Part shown: piece by piece, positions 1-8,055 of the stretch
Layout: every line of letters begins with the position of its first letter
How positions within the stretch are numbered: position 1 is the stretch's first letter
Made by a program: the position numbers and the translations under genes
DNA from: Rhodobacteraceae bacterium HTCC2150
GTDB lineage: Bacteria; Pseudomonadota; Alphaproteobacteria; Rhodobacterales; Rhodobacteraceae
Direction of reading: 5' to 3'
Length of the DNA: 64,000 nt
NCBI GenBank assembly: GCA_000169395.1
Contig: AAXZ01000002.1
Span: 919,360 to 983,359 of the forward strand
The notes under the pieces: model-generated
The model's input: the letters and a program-made list of their open reading frames with translations, nothing else
Databases searched by the model: none
Told to the model about the DNA's origin: nothing

Positions 1-118
1 AAACAAACTTTGTCAGATACGCCGTCGCCTCGGCGCTGAAAAAACCTACTTTCGCCGCACCGAAACCGACGGCAATCAGTGCAAAGAACGGAAGTGTTTG
101 AATAAAGATATCGATCAT
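1..118 (-). CDS. AEC-family transporter, N-terminal fragment
   Basis: Only the first 39 codons are inside the window; the gene runs off the left edge. The start ATG is at 118-116, preceded by a GAAAGA-like ribosome site. The peptide begins MIDIFIQTLPFFALIAVGFG, followed by AAKVGFFSAEA. That matches the first transmembrane helix of AEC (auxin efflux carrier / malonate transporter) proteins, which are inner-membrane secondary carriers. It is divergent from the TetR gene at 232, which may control it. The family call rests on this short stretch only. Confidence 0.6.
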   Translation of the reverse strand, partial: MIDIFIQTLPFFALIAVGFGAAKVGFFSAEATAYLTKFV

Positions 119-148
119 TCTTTCGGGCTAACCAATAATAGGTTTCTG

Positions 149-173
149 CGCAAGACCGCAGGAAATTCTTGCG
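149..173. promoter_or_regulatory. inverted repeat in the AEC/TetR divergent promoter region
   Basis: CGCAAGA (149-155) and TCTTGCG (167-173) form a 7-bp inverted repeat with an 11-nt spacer. It lies between two divergent start codons (118 and 232). TetR regulators typically bind such palindromes next to their own gene, so this is a candidate operator. No binding is shown. Confidence 0.35.
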
Positions 174-231
174 GAATCTGAACCAAATAGTTTACCTGTT
201 ATTTATGCAAACCCCCATTCACCAAATTAGC

Positions 232-846
232 ATGGCCACCAAAAAAGGTCGCAAATACGATCAAGTATTGCTTGGCGCGCGCGATGTGTTTTTTCGTGAC
301 GGGTTTGATGGTGCTTCGGTAGATGATATTGCCGTCGCTGCCAAAGTTTCAAAAGCCACGCTTTACAGTTATTTTCGCGACAAACGATATCTGTTCGTTG
401 AAATTGCAATGGAAGAATGCCGCGCGCAAGCTGAAAACGCGGCCCATGAAATTGATTTCACTGCCCCACCAAGGCAAGTGTTAACCATCGCTGCTGACCG
501 TTTAACAGCATTTTTGCTGTCCGATCTTGGGTTGGGGATTTTTCGGTTGTGTGTCGCCGAAAGCCAAAAGTTCCCCGAAATCGGTCAGGCCTTTTTCGAA
601 ACCGGCCCAGAGGCCGCGCGTCAGATTCTAATCGCTTACATGCAAGGCGCGATAGAGCGCGGCGAGTTGATCGTAGAAGACTTAGCAATGGCGGCCGACC
701 AGTTTGGAGAAATGTGTAAAGCCGACATTTTTCTGCGTCTGGTTTTTGGTGTCGTTGACACCTATTCCGAAGACGAGCGTCAACGTGTAATCAAAGAGGC
801 TGTTGAAACATTTCTTGCTCGATATGGTGCAAAAAAGGCCCTCTGA
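232..846 (+). CDS. TetR/AcrR-family transcriptional regulator
   Basis: A one-component DNA-binding repressor of about 204 residues. The N-terminal helix-turn-helix is clear: residues from GARDVFFRDGFDGASVDDIAV through the recognition helix SKATLYSYFRDK. A helical ligand domain follows and is not diagnostic. I chose the ATG at 232 (MATKKGRKYD) because the upstream in-frame ATGs would add about 20 residues unlike the family, and the HTH then starts at the usual distance. The gene is divergent from the AEC transporter and convergent with frmA. Its effector is unknown; the AEC transporter is the likeliest target. Confidence 0.85.
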   Translation: MATKKGRKYDQVLLGARDVFFRDGFDGASVDDIAVAAKVSKATLYSYFRDKRYLFVEIAMEECRAQAENAAHEIDFTAPPRQVLTIAADRLTAFLLSDLGLGIFRLCVAESQKFPEIGQAFFETGPEAARQILIAYMQGAIERGELIVEDLAMAADQFGEMCKADIFLRLVFGVVDTYSEDERQRVIKEAVETFLARYGAKKAL

Positions 847-871
847 TCGCAAAATCAAAGGGCCGATTTTT
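837..871. terminator. bidirectional terminator between tetR and frmA
   Basis: GGCCCT (837-842) pairs with AGGGCC (859-864), extended inward by TGAT/ATCA with one mismatch. GATTTTT follows on the plus strand. A run of six A's precedes the stem, giving a T-tract on the minus strand. It sits exactly between two convergent genes. Confidence 0.75.
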
Positions 872-888
872 CTTACAAATTCGGTATC

Positions 889-2001
889 TTAGTAGACAAC
901 AACCGAACGGATTGATTTCCCTGCGTGCATCAGCTCAAAACCCTCGTTGATGTTTTCCAAGCTAAGCGTGTGCGTAATCATTGGATCGATTTCGATTTTG
1001 CCATCCATATACCAATCAACAATCTTTGGCACATCTGTACGACCAGATGCCCCGCCAAAGGCGGTGCCGCGCCAGCTGCGACCGGTGACCAGTTGGAAAG
1101 GACGTGTTGAAATTTCAGCACCTGCTGGTGCCACACCGATGATGATGCTTTCCCCCCAGCCTTTGTGCGCACATTCAAGAGCTGTGCGCATGACCGCTAC
1201 GTTACCTGTTGCGTCAAACGTATAGTCGCCGCCGCCGCCAGTAAGTTCGACCAGATGTGCAACAAGATCGCCCTCGATTTCCGTTGGGTTCACAAAATCG
1301 GTCATGCCAAATTGTGTCGCCATATCATAACGCGCAGGATTAATATCTACGCCAACGATTTGATCACAACCCGCCAGACGCAATCCTTGGATCACGTTCA
1401 AACCAATGCCACCCAAACCAAAGACCACACAACGTGAACCAATTTCTACCTTGGCCGTGTTGATCACCGCGCCAATACCTGTCGTCACGCCACAGCCGAT
1501 ATAACAGATCTTATCAAAAGGCGCGTCAGGGCGCACTTTCGCCAAGGCGATTTCCGGCAATACGGTGTGTTGAGCGAAAGTGGAACAACCCATGTAGTGC
1601 AAAATCGGCGTACCATCGAGCATAGAAAAACGGCTTGTGCCATCAGGCATAACGCCTGCACCTTGGGTGCTGCGGATTGCTTGGCACAGATTGGTTTTTG
1701 GGTTCAGACAGTAATCACATTCGCGACACTCTGGTGTATAAAGGGGGATAACGTGATCGCCGACTTTTAGCGACGTCACACCTTCCCCAACTTCCATTAC
1801 AACGCCCGCGCCCTCATGGCCCAAGATCGCAGGGAACATACCTTCGGGATCGGCACCAGACAATGTAAATTCGTCCGTGTGGCAAATGCCAGTGGCCTTC
1901 ATTTTGACCAAAACCTCGCCGGCTTTGGGGCCTTCTAGGTTTACGTCCATCACGACAAGTGGTTTGCCAGCTTCAAGGGCAACGGCGGCGCGCGTTCTCA
2001 T
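889..2001 (-). CDS. frmA: S-(hydroxymethyl)glutathione dehydrogenase (class III alcohol dehydrogenase)
   Basis: Cytosolic zinc- and NAD-dependent enzyme that oxidises S-(hydroxymethyl)glutathione, the formaldehyde-glutathione adduct, to S-formylglutathione. It has 370 residues, the normal family length. Visible features are the catalytic-zinc ligand Cys40 and the GHEGAGVV block with His62. The four structural-zinc cysteines are C92, C95, C98 and C106. The Rossmann motif is GLGGIGLN. A GGAGG ribosome site precedes the ATG. No S-formylglutathione hydrolase gene lies next to it. It is divergent from the alkylation-repair genes, so the area handles endogenous alkylating and carbonyl stress. Confidence 0.95.
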   Translation of the reverse strand: MRTRAAVALEAGKPLVVMDVNLEGPKAGEVLVKMKATGICHTDEFTLSGADPEGMFPAILGHEGAGVVMEVGEGVTSLKVGDHVIPLYTPECRECDYCLNPKTNLCQAIRSTQGAGVMPDGTSRFSMLDGTPILHYMGCSTFAQHTVLPEIALAKVRPDAPFDKICYIGCGVTTGIGAVINTAKVEIGSRCVVFGLGGIGLNVIQGLRLAGCDQIVGVDINPARYDMATQFGMTDFVNPTEIEGDLVAHLVELTGGGGDYTFDATGNVAVMRTALECAHKGWGESIIIGVAPAGAEISTRPFQLVTGRSWRGTAFGGASGRTDVPKIVDWYMDGKIEIDPMITHTLSLENINEGFELMHAGKSIRSVVVY

Positions 2002-2153
2002 GTTTTATCCTCCGATTAATTTTGCGCCAGACTGATGTAAAAAGCGATTTGGATCAATCCACGTCACTCGTTATTTTTACTTATTTTAGTGTTTTTTACT
2101 TTGACGCCCGAAAATCGACGGACAGTCAGCCAATACTGGGTTAGGCTTTTATT

Positions 2154-3212
2154 ATGTTGTTCACTTTACCTGATCCCAAAACGTTATACGCCGCCATTGT
2201 GGCACGATCCGATGAATACGAATGTCGTGCTTATGTTTGCGTTAGTTCAACTGGCATTTTTTGTCGCCTAAATTGCCCAGCGCGCAACCCAAAACCAGAA
2301 AATTGCGGATTTTATGAAACTGTGGCTGAATGCATCTCTGCTGGTTTTCGACCCTGTAAAAGATGCCATCCGTTGTCATCACGAACTGAATCCGATCCAA
2401 TCATCACATCGCTTGTTGGTGCCCTAAATGCCGACACTTCACGCCGCTGGGGCGAAGATAATGTGGCCGCAATGGGGTATGACCCATCAACCGTGCGCCG
2501 TGCGTTCAAACGTCAGTTTGGCATAACATTTTTGGAAATGGCGCGGCTTTCACGGATTAGGGACGGGTTTGAGGTATTGGCCGATGGGGGGCGCGTGATT
2601 GATGCGCAACTTACGGCAGGGTTTTCGTCAGATAGTGCATTTCGATCCGCATTTGCCAAACTTATGGGGGTGCCCCCTTCGGCATTCTTGGGCGAAGACG
2701 CATTACTAAGGGCAGATTGGCTGGATACACCTTTGGGGGCAATGATCATTGTCGCCGATAAGCGCAGCGTACATTTGTTAGAATTTGCCGATCGCAAGGG
2801 ATTGCCCAGAGAATTGGGAAAGCTGATGACATACGCCAAGTGCAGTATTGGCATTGGGCGTTTTGAGCCAACGGATCAAATGGCATCCGAATTGTCAGAT
2901 TTTTTCGCAGGCAAATCGGCAGAATTTAAAACGCGACTAACCATGCATGGCAGTGAATTTACACGCAGCGTTTGGACGGCTTTGTGCGATATTCCTGCGG
3001 GTGCTACGATTTCTTATGGGCAGTTGGCAAAAAACATAAACCATCCAACAGCCAGCCGAGCGGTAGCCCGTGCCAATGGCGCTAATCAAATTGCAATCGT
3101 CATCCCCTGTCATCGTGTAATCGGTGCCGACGGAACATTGACCGGATATGGCGGCGGTTTATGGCGAAAGCAAAAACTGATTGAACTGGAAAATTCTTAC
3201 GCGATAAAGTGA
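2154..3212 (+). CDS. ada: Ada: bifunctional adaptive-response regulator and methylated-DNA-[protein]-cysteine methyltransferase
   Basis: Suicide methyl-transfer repair protein that is also a transcription activator; 352 residues as in the E. coli type. Order of domains: N-terminal zinc domain with cysteines C37, C41, C68 and C71 (GIFCRLNCPARN ... FRPCKRC), of which the first is the methylphosphotriester acceptor in the family; a central AraC-type HTH region (about 95-180); and the C-terminal O6-methylguanine transferase domain with IPCHRV, active-site Cys319. It is followed after 3 nt by the alkC-like gene, so the two form an operon. Methylated Ada normally activates its own promoter. I saw only a weak Ada-box-like AAAAGCGA near 2040. 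Confidence 0.95.
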   Translation: MLFTLPDPKTLYAAIVARSDEYECRAYVCVSSTGIFCRLNCPARNPKPENCGFYETVAECISAGFRPCKRCHPLSSRTESDPIITSLVGALNADTSRRWGEDNVAAMGYDPSTVRRAFKRQFGITFLEMARLSRIRDGFEVLADGGRVIDAQLTAGFSSDSAFRSAFAKLMGVPPSAFLGEDALLRADWLDTPLGAMIIVADKRSVHLLEFADRKGLPRELGKLMTYAKCSIGIGRFEPTDQMASELSDFFAGKSAEFKTRLTMHGSEFTRSVWTALCDIPAGATISYGQLAKNINHPTASRAVARANGANQIAIVIPCHRVIGADGTLTGYGGGLWRKQKLIELENSYAIK

Positions 3213-3215
3213 CGA

Positions 3216-4343
3216 ATGGAACCTTTTAAAAACTGGATATCGCCCGCGTTGGTCGATCACATGGCGCATCATCTGGGCAACCACTTACCTGATTTTGACC
3301 GTCAATCGTTTGAGCTGCCTATTTTGGCCGAACTTGAAAACTTGGAATTAAAACAGCGTGCCCAGTTGGTGGCCGATCATTTGCATTTGGCTCTGCCCAG
3401 TGTGTCGAATGAACGGCGTGATGTTCTAGTAGCAATGCTGCATCCTGATGCTAAGGGATTTGGGGAAAGCGATATTACCGGTATGCGCGGGTGGGGAATT
3501 TACCCGATGACCATTGTTGTTGGGCAACACGGTCTTGCTGATTTCGACAACTCGTTACGCTTGTTGGGTGAAATGACCAAACGCGGCACTTCTGAATTTG
3601 ATATTCGACCCTTTATGATTGCAGATCAGAAACGTGCGCTGACGATCATTGGCGACTGGGTAAAGGATGAAAATGATCACGTTCGTCGGTTGGTAAGCGA
3701 AGGCACACGCCCGCGCCTACCATGGGGGCAACAATTGCCAGAATTGATTGTGGATCCCAGTCCAATGATCCCAATCCTTACAAAATTGCGCGATGATCCC
3801 TCGGAATATGTTCGTCGATCTGTGGCTAATCATTTGAATGACATTACCAAAGACCACCCAGATTTGATTGCTAAAATTGCCAATGAATGGATGAAAGGCG
3901 CTAGTAATGATCGAAAGCTGTTGCTGCGTCACGCCTGTCGCACCTTGATCAAACAAGGGCACCAAGATGCATTGGCAGCCTTTGGTATTAAACCCGCGCA
4001 AATATCTGAAGTTGTCGTTTCAGTTGCAACCGAAACGGTGATATTCGGCAAGGAATTGAACTTCGGCACAGAAATAACATCGACATCTGAAGCAAGCCAA
4101 ACATTGGTCATCGACTACGTCGTCCATTTTCAAAAGGCCAATGGCAAACTTGCGCCTAAAGTATTCAAATGGAAAACTGTAGAAATTGATGCAGGCAAAA
4201 CCATAAAAATCAGCAAACGCCACCCAATACGCCCCATCACGACCCGGCGGTATTACCAAGGTACACAAGGGATTTGTTTACGAATTAATGGCAAAGATTT
4301 CGGATGGGCGGAATTCCAATTGAATATGGAACTTGCCGATTAG
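3216..4343 (+). CDS. AlkC-like DNA alkylation repair protein (HEAT-repeat glycosylase with C-terminal Ig-like domain)
   Basis: 375 residues. The N-terminal two thirds are helical, with HEAT-like repeats typical of the AlkC/AlkD superfamily, for example IGDWVKDENDHVRRLVSEGTRPRL and LRDDPSEYVRRSVANHLNDI. These glycosylases remove alkylated bases such as 3-methyladenine without base flipping. The C-terminal part (about 275-375) is beta-rich (TLVIDYVVHFQKANGK ... ICLRINGKDFG) and matches the Ig-like domain found on some AlkC proteins. It starts 3 nt after ada and is almost certainly co-induced with it. The AlkC rather than AlkD assignment rests on the N-terminal pattern and the extra domain. Confidence 0.8.
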   Translation: MEPFKNWISPALVDHMAHHLGNHLPDFDRQSFELPILAELENLELKQRAQLVADHLHLALPSVSNERRDVLVAMLHPDAKGFGESDITGMRGWGIYPMTIVVGQHGLADFDNSLRLLGEMTKRGTSEFDIRPFMIADQKRALTIIGDWVKDENDHVRRLVSEGTRPRLPWGQQLPELIVDPSPMIPILTKLRDDPSEYVRRSVANHLNDITKDHPDLIAKIANEWMKGASNDRKLLLRHACRTLIKQGHQDALAAFGIKPAQISEVVVSVATETVIFGKELNFGTEITSTSEASQTLVIDYVVHFQKANGKLAPKVFKWKTVEIDAGKTIKISKRHPIRPITTRRYYQGTQGICLRINGKDFGWAEFQLNMELAD

Positions 4344-4442
4344 TGCAATTACCGTTGAGCACCTTATTTCAACCCAGCCTTGTATCCTGACAGGATACGG
4401 CGATATAGAATTTCAAAGAGTTAACCCATTGGGTCAATAAAA

Positions 4443-7064
4443 ATGAACAGCGCGGCCATCCGATTTGCATGGGAATGGATCAAACCCATTCTTCCAATCT
4501 TGGTTACACTTGCCTTGTTTTCAGCGGGTGCATGGGCGTTGAACCACTTGCTGGAATCCGTCAATTTCAGGGACGTCATTGCACAAGTTAGACAAACACC
4601 TTGGTATTTGATCGGGCTGGCCCTCGGCGCTACGGCGATTGGGTATTCGGCTTTGGTTGGATACGATTGGTCCGCCTTGCGCTTTATCGGTAAATCCCTG
4701 CCCTTGCCGGTTGTCTTTACCGGTGGTTTTTTGGCCTACGCATTAGGAAACACTATTGGCGCAGGCCCAGTTACTGGTGGCGCGGTTCGATACCGTATTT
4801 ACGCAGCACTGGGCCTTACTGGTTATGACATCGCCGCCATTGCTGTATTTGGATCAGTCGCCTTTGGTGTGGGTTCTACAATGATAGGTTTCGGTGCCCT
4901 TGCCATACACCCAGAGGCATTTGTTACCGTCATAGCGTTGGATGTAGAAACATTACGCCTTATTGGCGTGGCATCCGTAACAATCGCGTCCCTATCCCTT
5001 GTTTGGCTATCAAGGCGCAAACAGGGCGTTGTTATTCGCGGGCGGCGGTTCACGCCACCCTCTTTGGGTTTGATGTTGGGCCAACTGGGATTTACCTCAA
5101 TCGACATTTTGATGGCGGCTTCGGTATTGTTTATGCTTTTGCCACCTAGCGAGTTAGGCTTCATCCCATTTTTGGCGATTTTTTCAGCCGCTATCCTCGC
5201 AGGTGTGATCAGCCATGTGCCCGGTGGCGTAGGTGTATTTGAGGCCGTTATTATCGCAGCACTCCCCCCCGAAGTGCCACTTGATTTGGCCGCTGCCGGC
5301 CTCCTGATGTTTCGATTGATTTACTTCATCGTTCCATTCGGTTTGGCACTCACAATTCTATCCCTTTCGGAAATCCGAATGGCCGGACGCATTTTTCAGA
5401 GCCCGCATTTGCGTGTGCTTGCGCCGGTCTTTGGTGCAGTGACAGCAATTGTACCCTTGGCGATTGCCGCGATGATTTTTGCATCAGGCGTCTACATGTT
5501 GTTGGCCGCTTTGATCCCACCAACGTCTGGTTTCGCGCATGAGGTGGAGATGTGGTTACCTGTTGCACTCGCGGAAAGTGGCGCCTTGATATCCAGCGCG
5601 CTAGGTGCGGGATTGATTGTCATTGCACATGGTCTTTTGCGTCGACTTAAAGGTGCCTACTGGTTGGCGCTTGCCGCCCTTTTGGGGGGATCAATTGCAG
5701 CGCTGTTAAGTAACCTTGATTTGGACCGTGCATTCGTTCTGGGCATGGCGGCATTGATCATGATCCCCATGCGCCGCGAATTTTACCGCAGCACCCGCCT
5801 GACTCGAAACGCGTTTTCCTTATCGTGGGTTTTGCTTATTAGCTCCGTCATAATCGCCTGTGCCGGCGTCTACTTTTTCATGCACAAGGCCGTTGATTTT
5901 ACCGACGACACCTTTTGGCAACTGGCCGTTGATCAAAGTGCGCCAAGGGCCATTCGTGCCAGTGTGATCGGCTCATTAGTTGTTGCTCTTTTTGCATTGA
6001 TTTATGTGTTGCGCGCACCGCAAGTCACAACCTCTTTAGCGACAATAGCTGATTTGGACAGGGCGCGATCCCTAATTCGCATGCAAGATAATCCAGAGGC
6101 AAATTTTGCCCTTTCGGGAGACAAGTCAATATTGTTTTCCGATTCAGGTCGCGCATTTTTGATGTTTAGCGTTCAAGGCCAAAGCTGGGTTGCGCTTGGC
6201 GATACAGTGGGTGATCCGACTGATGCGGCCCAATTGGCATGGTCATTTAGTGATGCCGCCACTGCGAAAAACGCACGGGCAGTTTTTTATGAAACCCGCG
6301 CCAACCATTTGCCACTTTATATCGAAATGGGTTTTGCTTTGCACAGGATGGGCGAAGAGGCGGTGGTGCCCCTGCAGGAATTTAATCTATCAAATCCCAA
6401 TTTTGTTGGCCTAAACGCAGAGCTTGGTAAGGCAGAAAACCAAGGATTGTCGTTTGAGTTTTGTGAGGGCGCATTGGAACCTGCGGCACTTGAAGCCTGT
6501 CACCGGATATCTGACGAATGGTTAAAAGAAAAAGATACGCAGGAAAAACAGTTTTCGATAGGGCGTTTTGATCCCGATTATTTGGCGCATTTTCCAATTG
6601 CTCTCGTTAAACGCAACAACGAAATTATCGCTTTCGCCAATGTGCTGACAACAGATGGGCAAACAAAAGCAGCCGTTGATTTGGTTCGCTGCGCCACAGA
6701 TCAACCAGATCATGTTTTGACATATCTTATTGCCCGCCTTGCATTGCATTTGAAAAAACAAGGGTATGATGAATTGAACTTAGGCATGGCGCCCCTTGCA
6801 CAGCTAGAGTCCCAACGCGGCAGCCGATGGACAGCAAAAATGGGTACAGCCGTGTTTCGCCACGGGATTCATTTTCAAAGTTTTAAAGCCCTGCGTGATT
6901 TCAAAGAACAATTTAAACCACAGTGGCGTGCGCGTTTTTTGATTGCGTCACCTAGGGCAAATATGCAGACAGTCGCCACTGACGCTGCCTCACTAATTAC
7001 AGGGAAAAAGGGGCGCATATTTACGCCAAACAATTCCGCGCAGTCGGCATCGGATCGTGAGTAA
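4443..7064 (+). CDS. mprF: MprF-type bifunctional phosphatidylglycerol lysyltransferase/flippase
   Basis: Large inner-membrane protein, 873 residues, the usual MprF length. The N-terminal half (about 1-500) is a run of roughly 14 hydrophobic helices including the flippase signature region with VTGGAVRYRIYAALGL and SHVPGGVGVFEA. The C-terminal third (about 530-850) is a soluble DUF2156/GNAT-like synthase domain, with FALSGDKSILFSDSGRAFL and ELNLGMAPLAQLE. Family members transfer an amino acid from aminoacyl-tRNA to phosphatidylglycerol and flip the product. This reduces surface charge and gives resistance to cationic peptides. Lysine as the amino acid is assumed, not shown. It is a single transcription unit; the next gene is convergent. 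Confidence 0.88.
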   Translation: MNSAAIRFAWEWIKPILPILVTLALFSAGAWALNHLLESVNFRDVIAQVRQTPWYLIGLALGATAIGYSALVGYDWSALRFIGKSLPLPVVFTGGFLAYALGNTIGAGPVTGGAVRYRIYAALGLTGYDIAAIAVFGSVAFGVGSTMIGFGALAIHPEAFVTVIALDVETLRLIGVASVTIASLSLVWLSRRKQGVVIRGRRFTPPSLGLMLGQLGFTSIDILMAASVLFMLLPPSELGFIPFLAIFSAAILAGVISHVPGGVGVFEAVIIAALPPEVPLDLAAAGLLMFRLIYFIVPFGLALTILSLSEIRMAGRIFQSPHLRVLAPVFGAVTAIVPLAIAAMIFASGVYMLLAALIPPTSGFAHEVEMWLPVALAESGALISSALGAGLIVIAHGLLRRLKGAYWLALAALLGGSIAALLSNLDLDRAFVLGMAALIMIPMRREFYRSTRLTRNAFSLSWVLLISSVIIACAGVYFFMHKAVDFTDDTFWQLAVDQSAPRAIRASVIGSLVVALFALIYVLRAPQVTTSLATIADLDRARSLIRMQDNPEANFALSGDKSILFSDSGRAFLMFSVQGQSWVALGDTVGDPTDAAQLAWSFSDAATAKNARAVFYETRANHLPLYIEMGFALHRMGEEAVVPLQEFNLSNPNFVGLNAELGKAENQGLSFEFCEGALEPAALEACHRISDEWLKEKDTQEKQFSIGRFDPDYLAHFPIALVKRNNEIIAFANVLTTDGQTKAAVDLVRCATDQPDHVLTYLIARLALHLKKQGYDELNLGMAPLAQLESQRGSRWTAKMGTAVFRHGIHFQSFKALRDFKEQFKPQWRARFLIASPRANMQTVATDAASLITGKKGRIFTPNNSAQSASDRE

Positions 7065-7086
7065 GAAATTTCCTTAGTCTAAACCT

Positions 7087-7962
7087 TTAAGGTGCCAAAA
7101 CTTTAACACCTGGGATCTGTGCCATGGCATAAAAATCTTGTTCATAACTTTCTGTCAATGCATCAACCAAATCGTCTGTCCAACCCGGCAAATCGACTTC
7201 TTCGACCAATTCATCCTCAAGACCGAATTTATCCAAAAAAGCCGCAACAATACGACGACGTTGTTGTGGGTTTTTCGGCTCATGTGTTTTTAAATATGCC
7301 TCAAGACGCACCATACCTTCTGCCGTCATCAAGGTCGCAATGAAATCATTTTCGCCCATTATTTCTGTGTCGGACTCATATCCACCAACAGCCTGCAAAA
7401 CCTCTGGCCACAATAGCGGGGTATCTTCATTGCACCAAACCGTTACCTCACAATCAGGGTTATGTGACTTAATGTCTCGTACGACACGGCTCCAGCGTTG
7501 TTCACGGATGTTCGCTCCATCCAACAGCTCATCAGCACTTGTGGCTTTGGTCCGTTTGGCTAGCGTTGGAACCAAAGTTGCCAAATTCCGCGTCGCCAGC
7601 GTGAATTCTACGGGTTGATCAGGAAACAACATTCTCAATGCCCGTGTTTTAGCACCCACATTTCCATAAAGTTCACCTTCCATGAACACTCGACCAGGAA
7701 TGCAGATGAAATTCTCGCTTTCAAATATGACCCGCTTGGCATGATCGTTAGACAATGATTTTTCCAAAATCGTTTCTTGCAAATCAAACGGTGCGGCCTT
7801 GCCTCTCAACGAATTTACAGCTTCGCGCAATTGAGCGCGGTAACTGCTTGGCCCGGGGGCCTCAATGTCTTGTTTGGAAAGAACGCCCTTGTTCGCCAAC
7901 AAACAGCGAAGAATGCGACCTTCGTCTGTATTATGCGTGCCTAGATGATAAACAATTTTCAT
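7087..7962 (-). CDS. hypothetical protein with sulfotransferase-like N-terminus
   Basis: A complete 291-residue soluble protein, acidic overall, with no signal peptide or membrane helices. I do not recognise a named family with confidence. The first strand-loop, MKIVYHLGTHNTDEGRI, resembles the HxGTHKTGT P-loop-like start of bacterial sulfotransferase-related proteins, but the lysine and following residues that would bind PAPS are not preserved. Codon use and length argue for a real gene. It is convergent with mprF and divergent from the iron-type permease at 8056. Confidence 0.6.
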   Translation of the reverse strand: MKIVYHLGTHNTDEGRILRCLLANKGVLSKQDIEAPGPSSYRAQLREAVNSLRGKAAPFDLQETILEKSLSNDHAKRVIFESENFICIPGRVFMEGELYGNVGAKTRALRMLFPDQPVEFTLATRNLATLVPTLAKRTKATSADELLDGANIREQRWSRVVRDIKSHNPDCEVTVWCNEDTPLLWPEVLQAVGGYESDTEIMGENDFIATLMTAEGMVRLEAYLKTHEPKNPQQRRRIVAAFLDKFGLEDELVEEVDLPGWTDDLVDALTESYEQDFYAMAQIPGVKVLAP

Positions 7963-8055
7963 AAGGTTTTGGTGCCCGATTTTTGTGTCCCTATTTCTGT
8001 ATAGTATATCGTCTTTTCTGGACAGTTAAACCGGATTTCGTTAGCTACCTTTTCT

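Noticed and set aside
2039..2050. Ada box before ada
   Set aside because: AAAAGCGATTT is only a weak match and no second half-site is seen; not strong enough to annotate.
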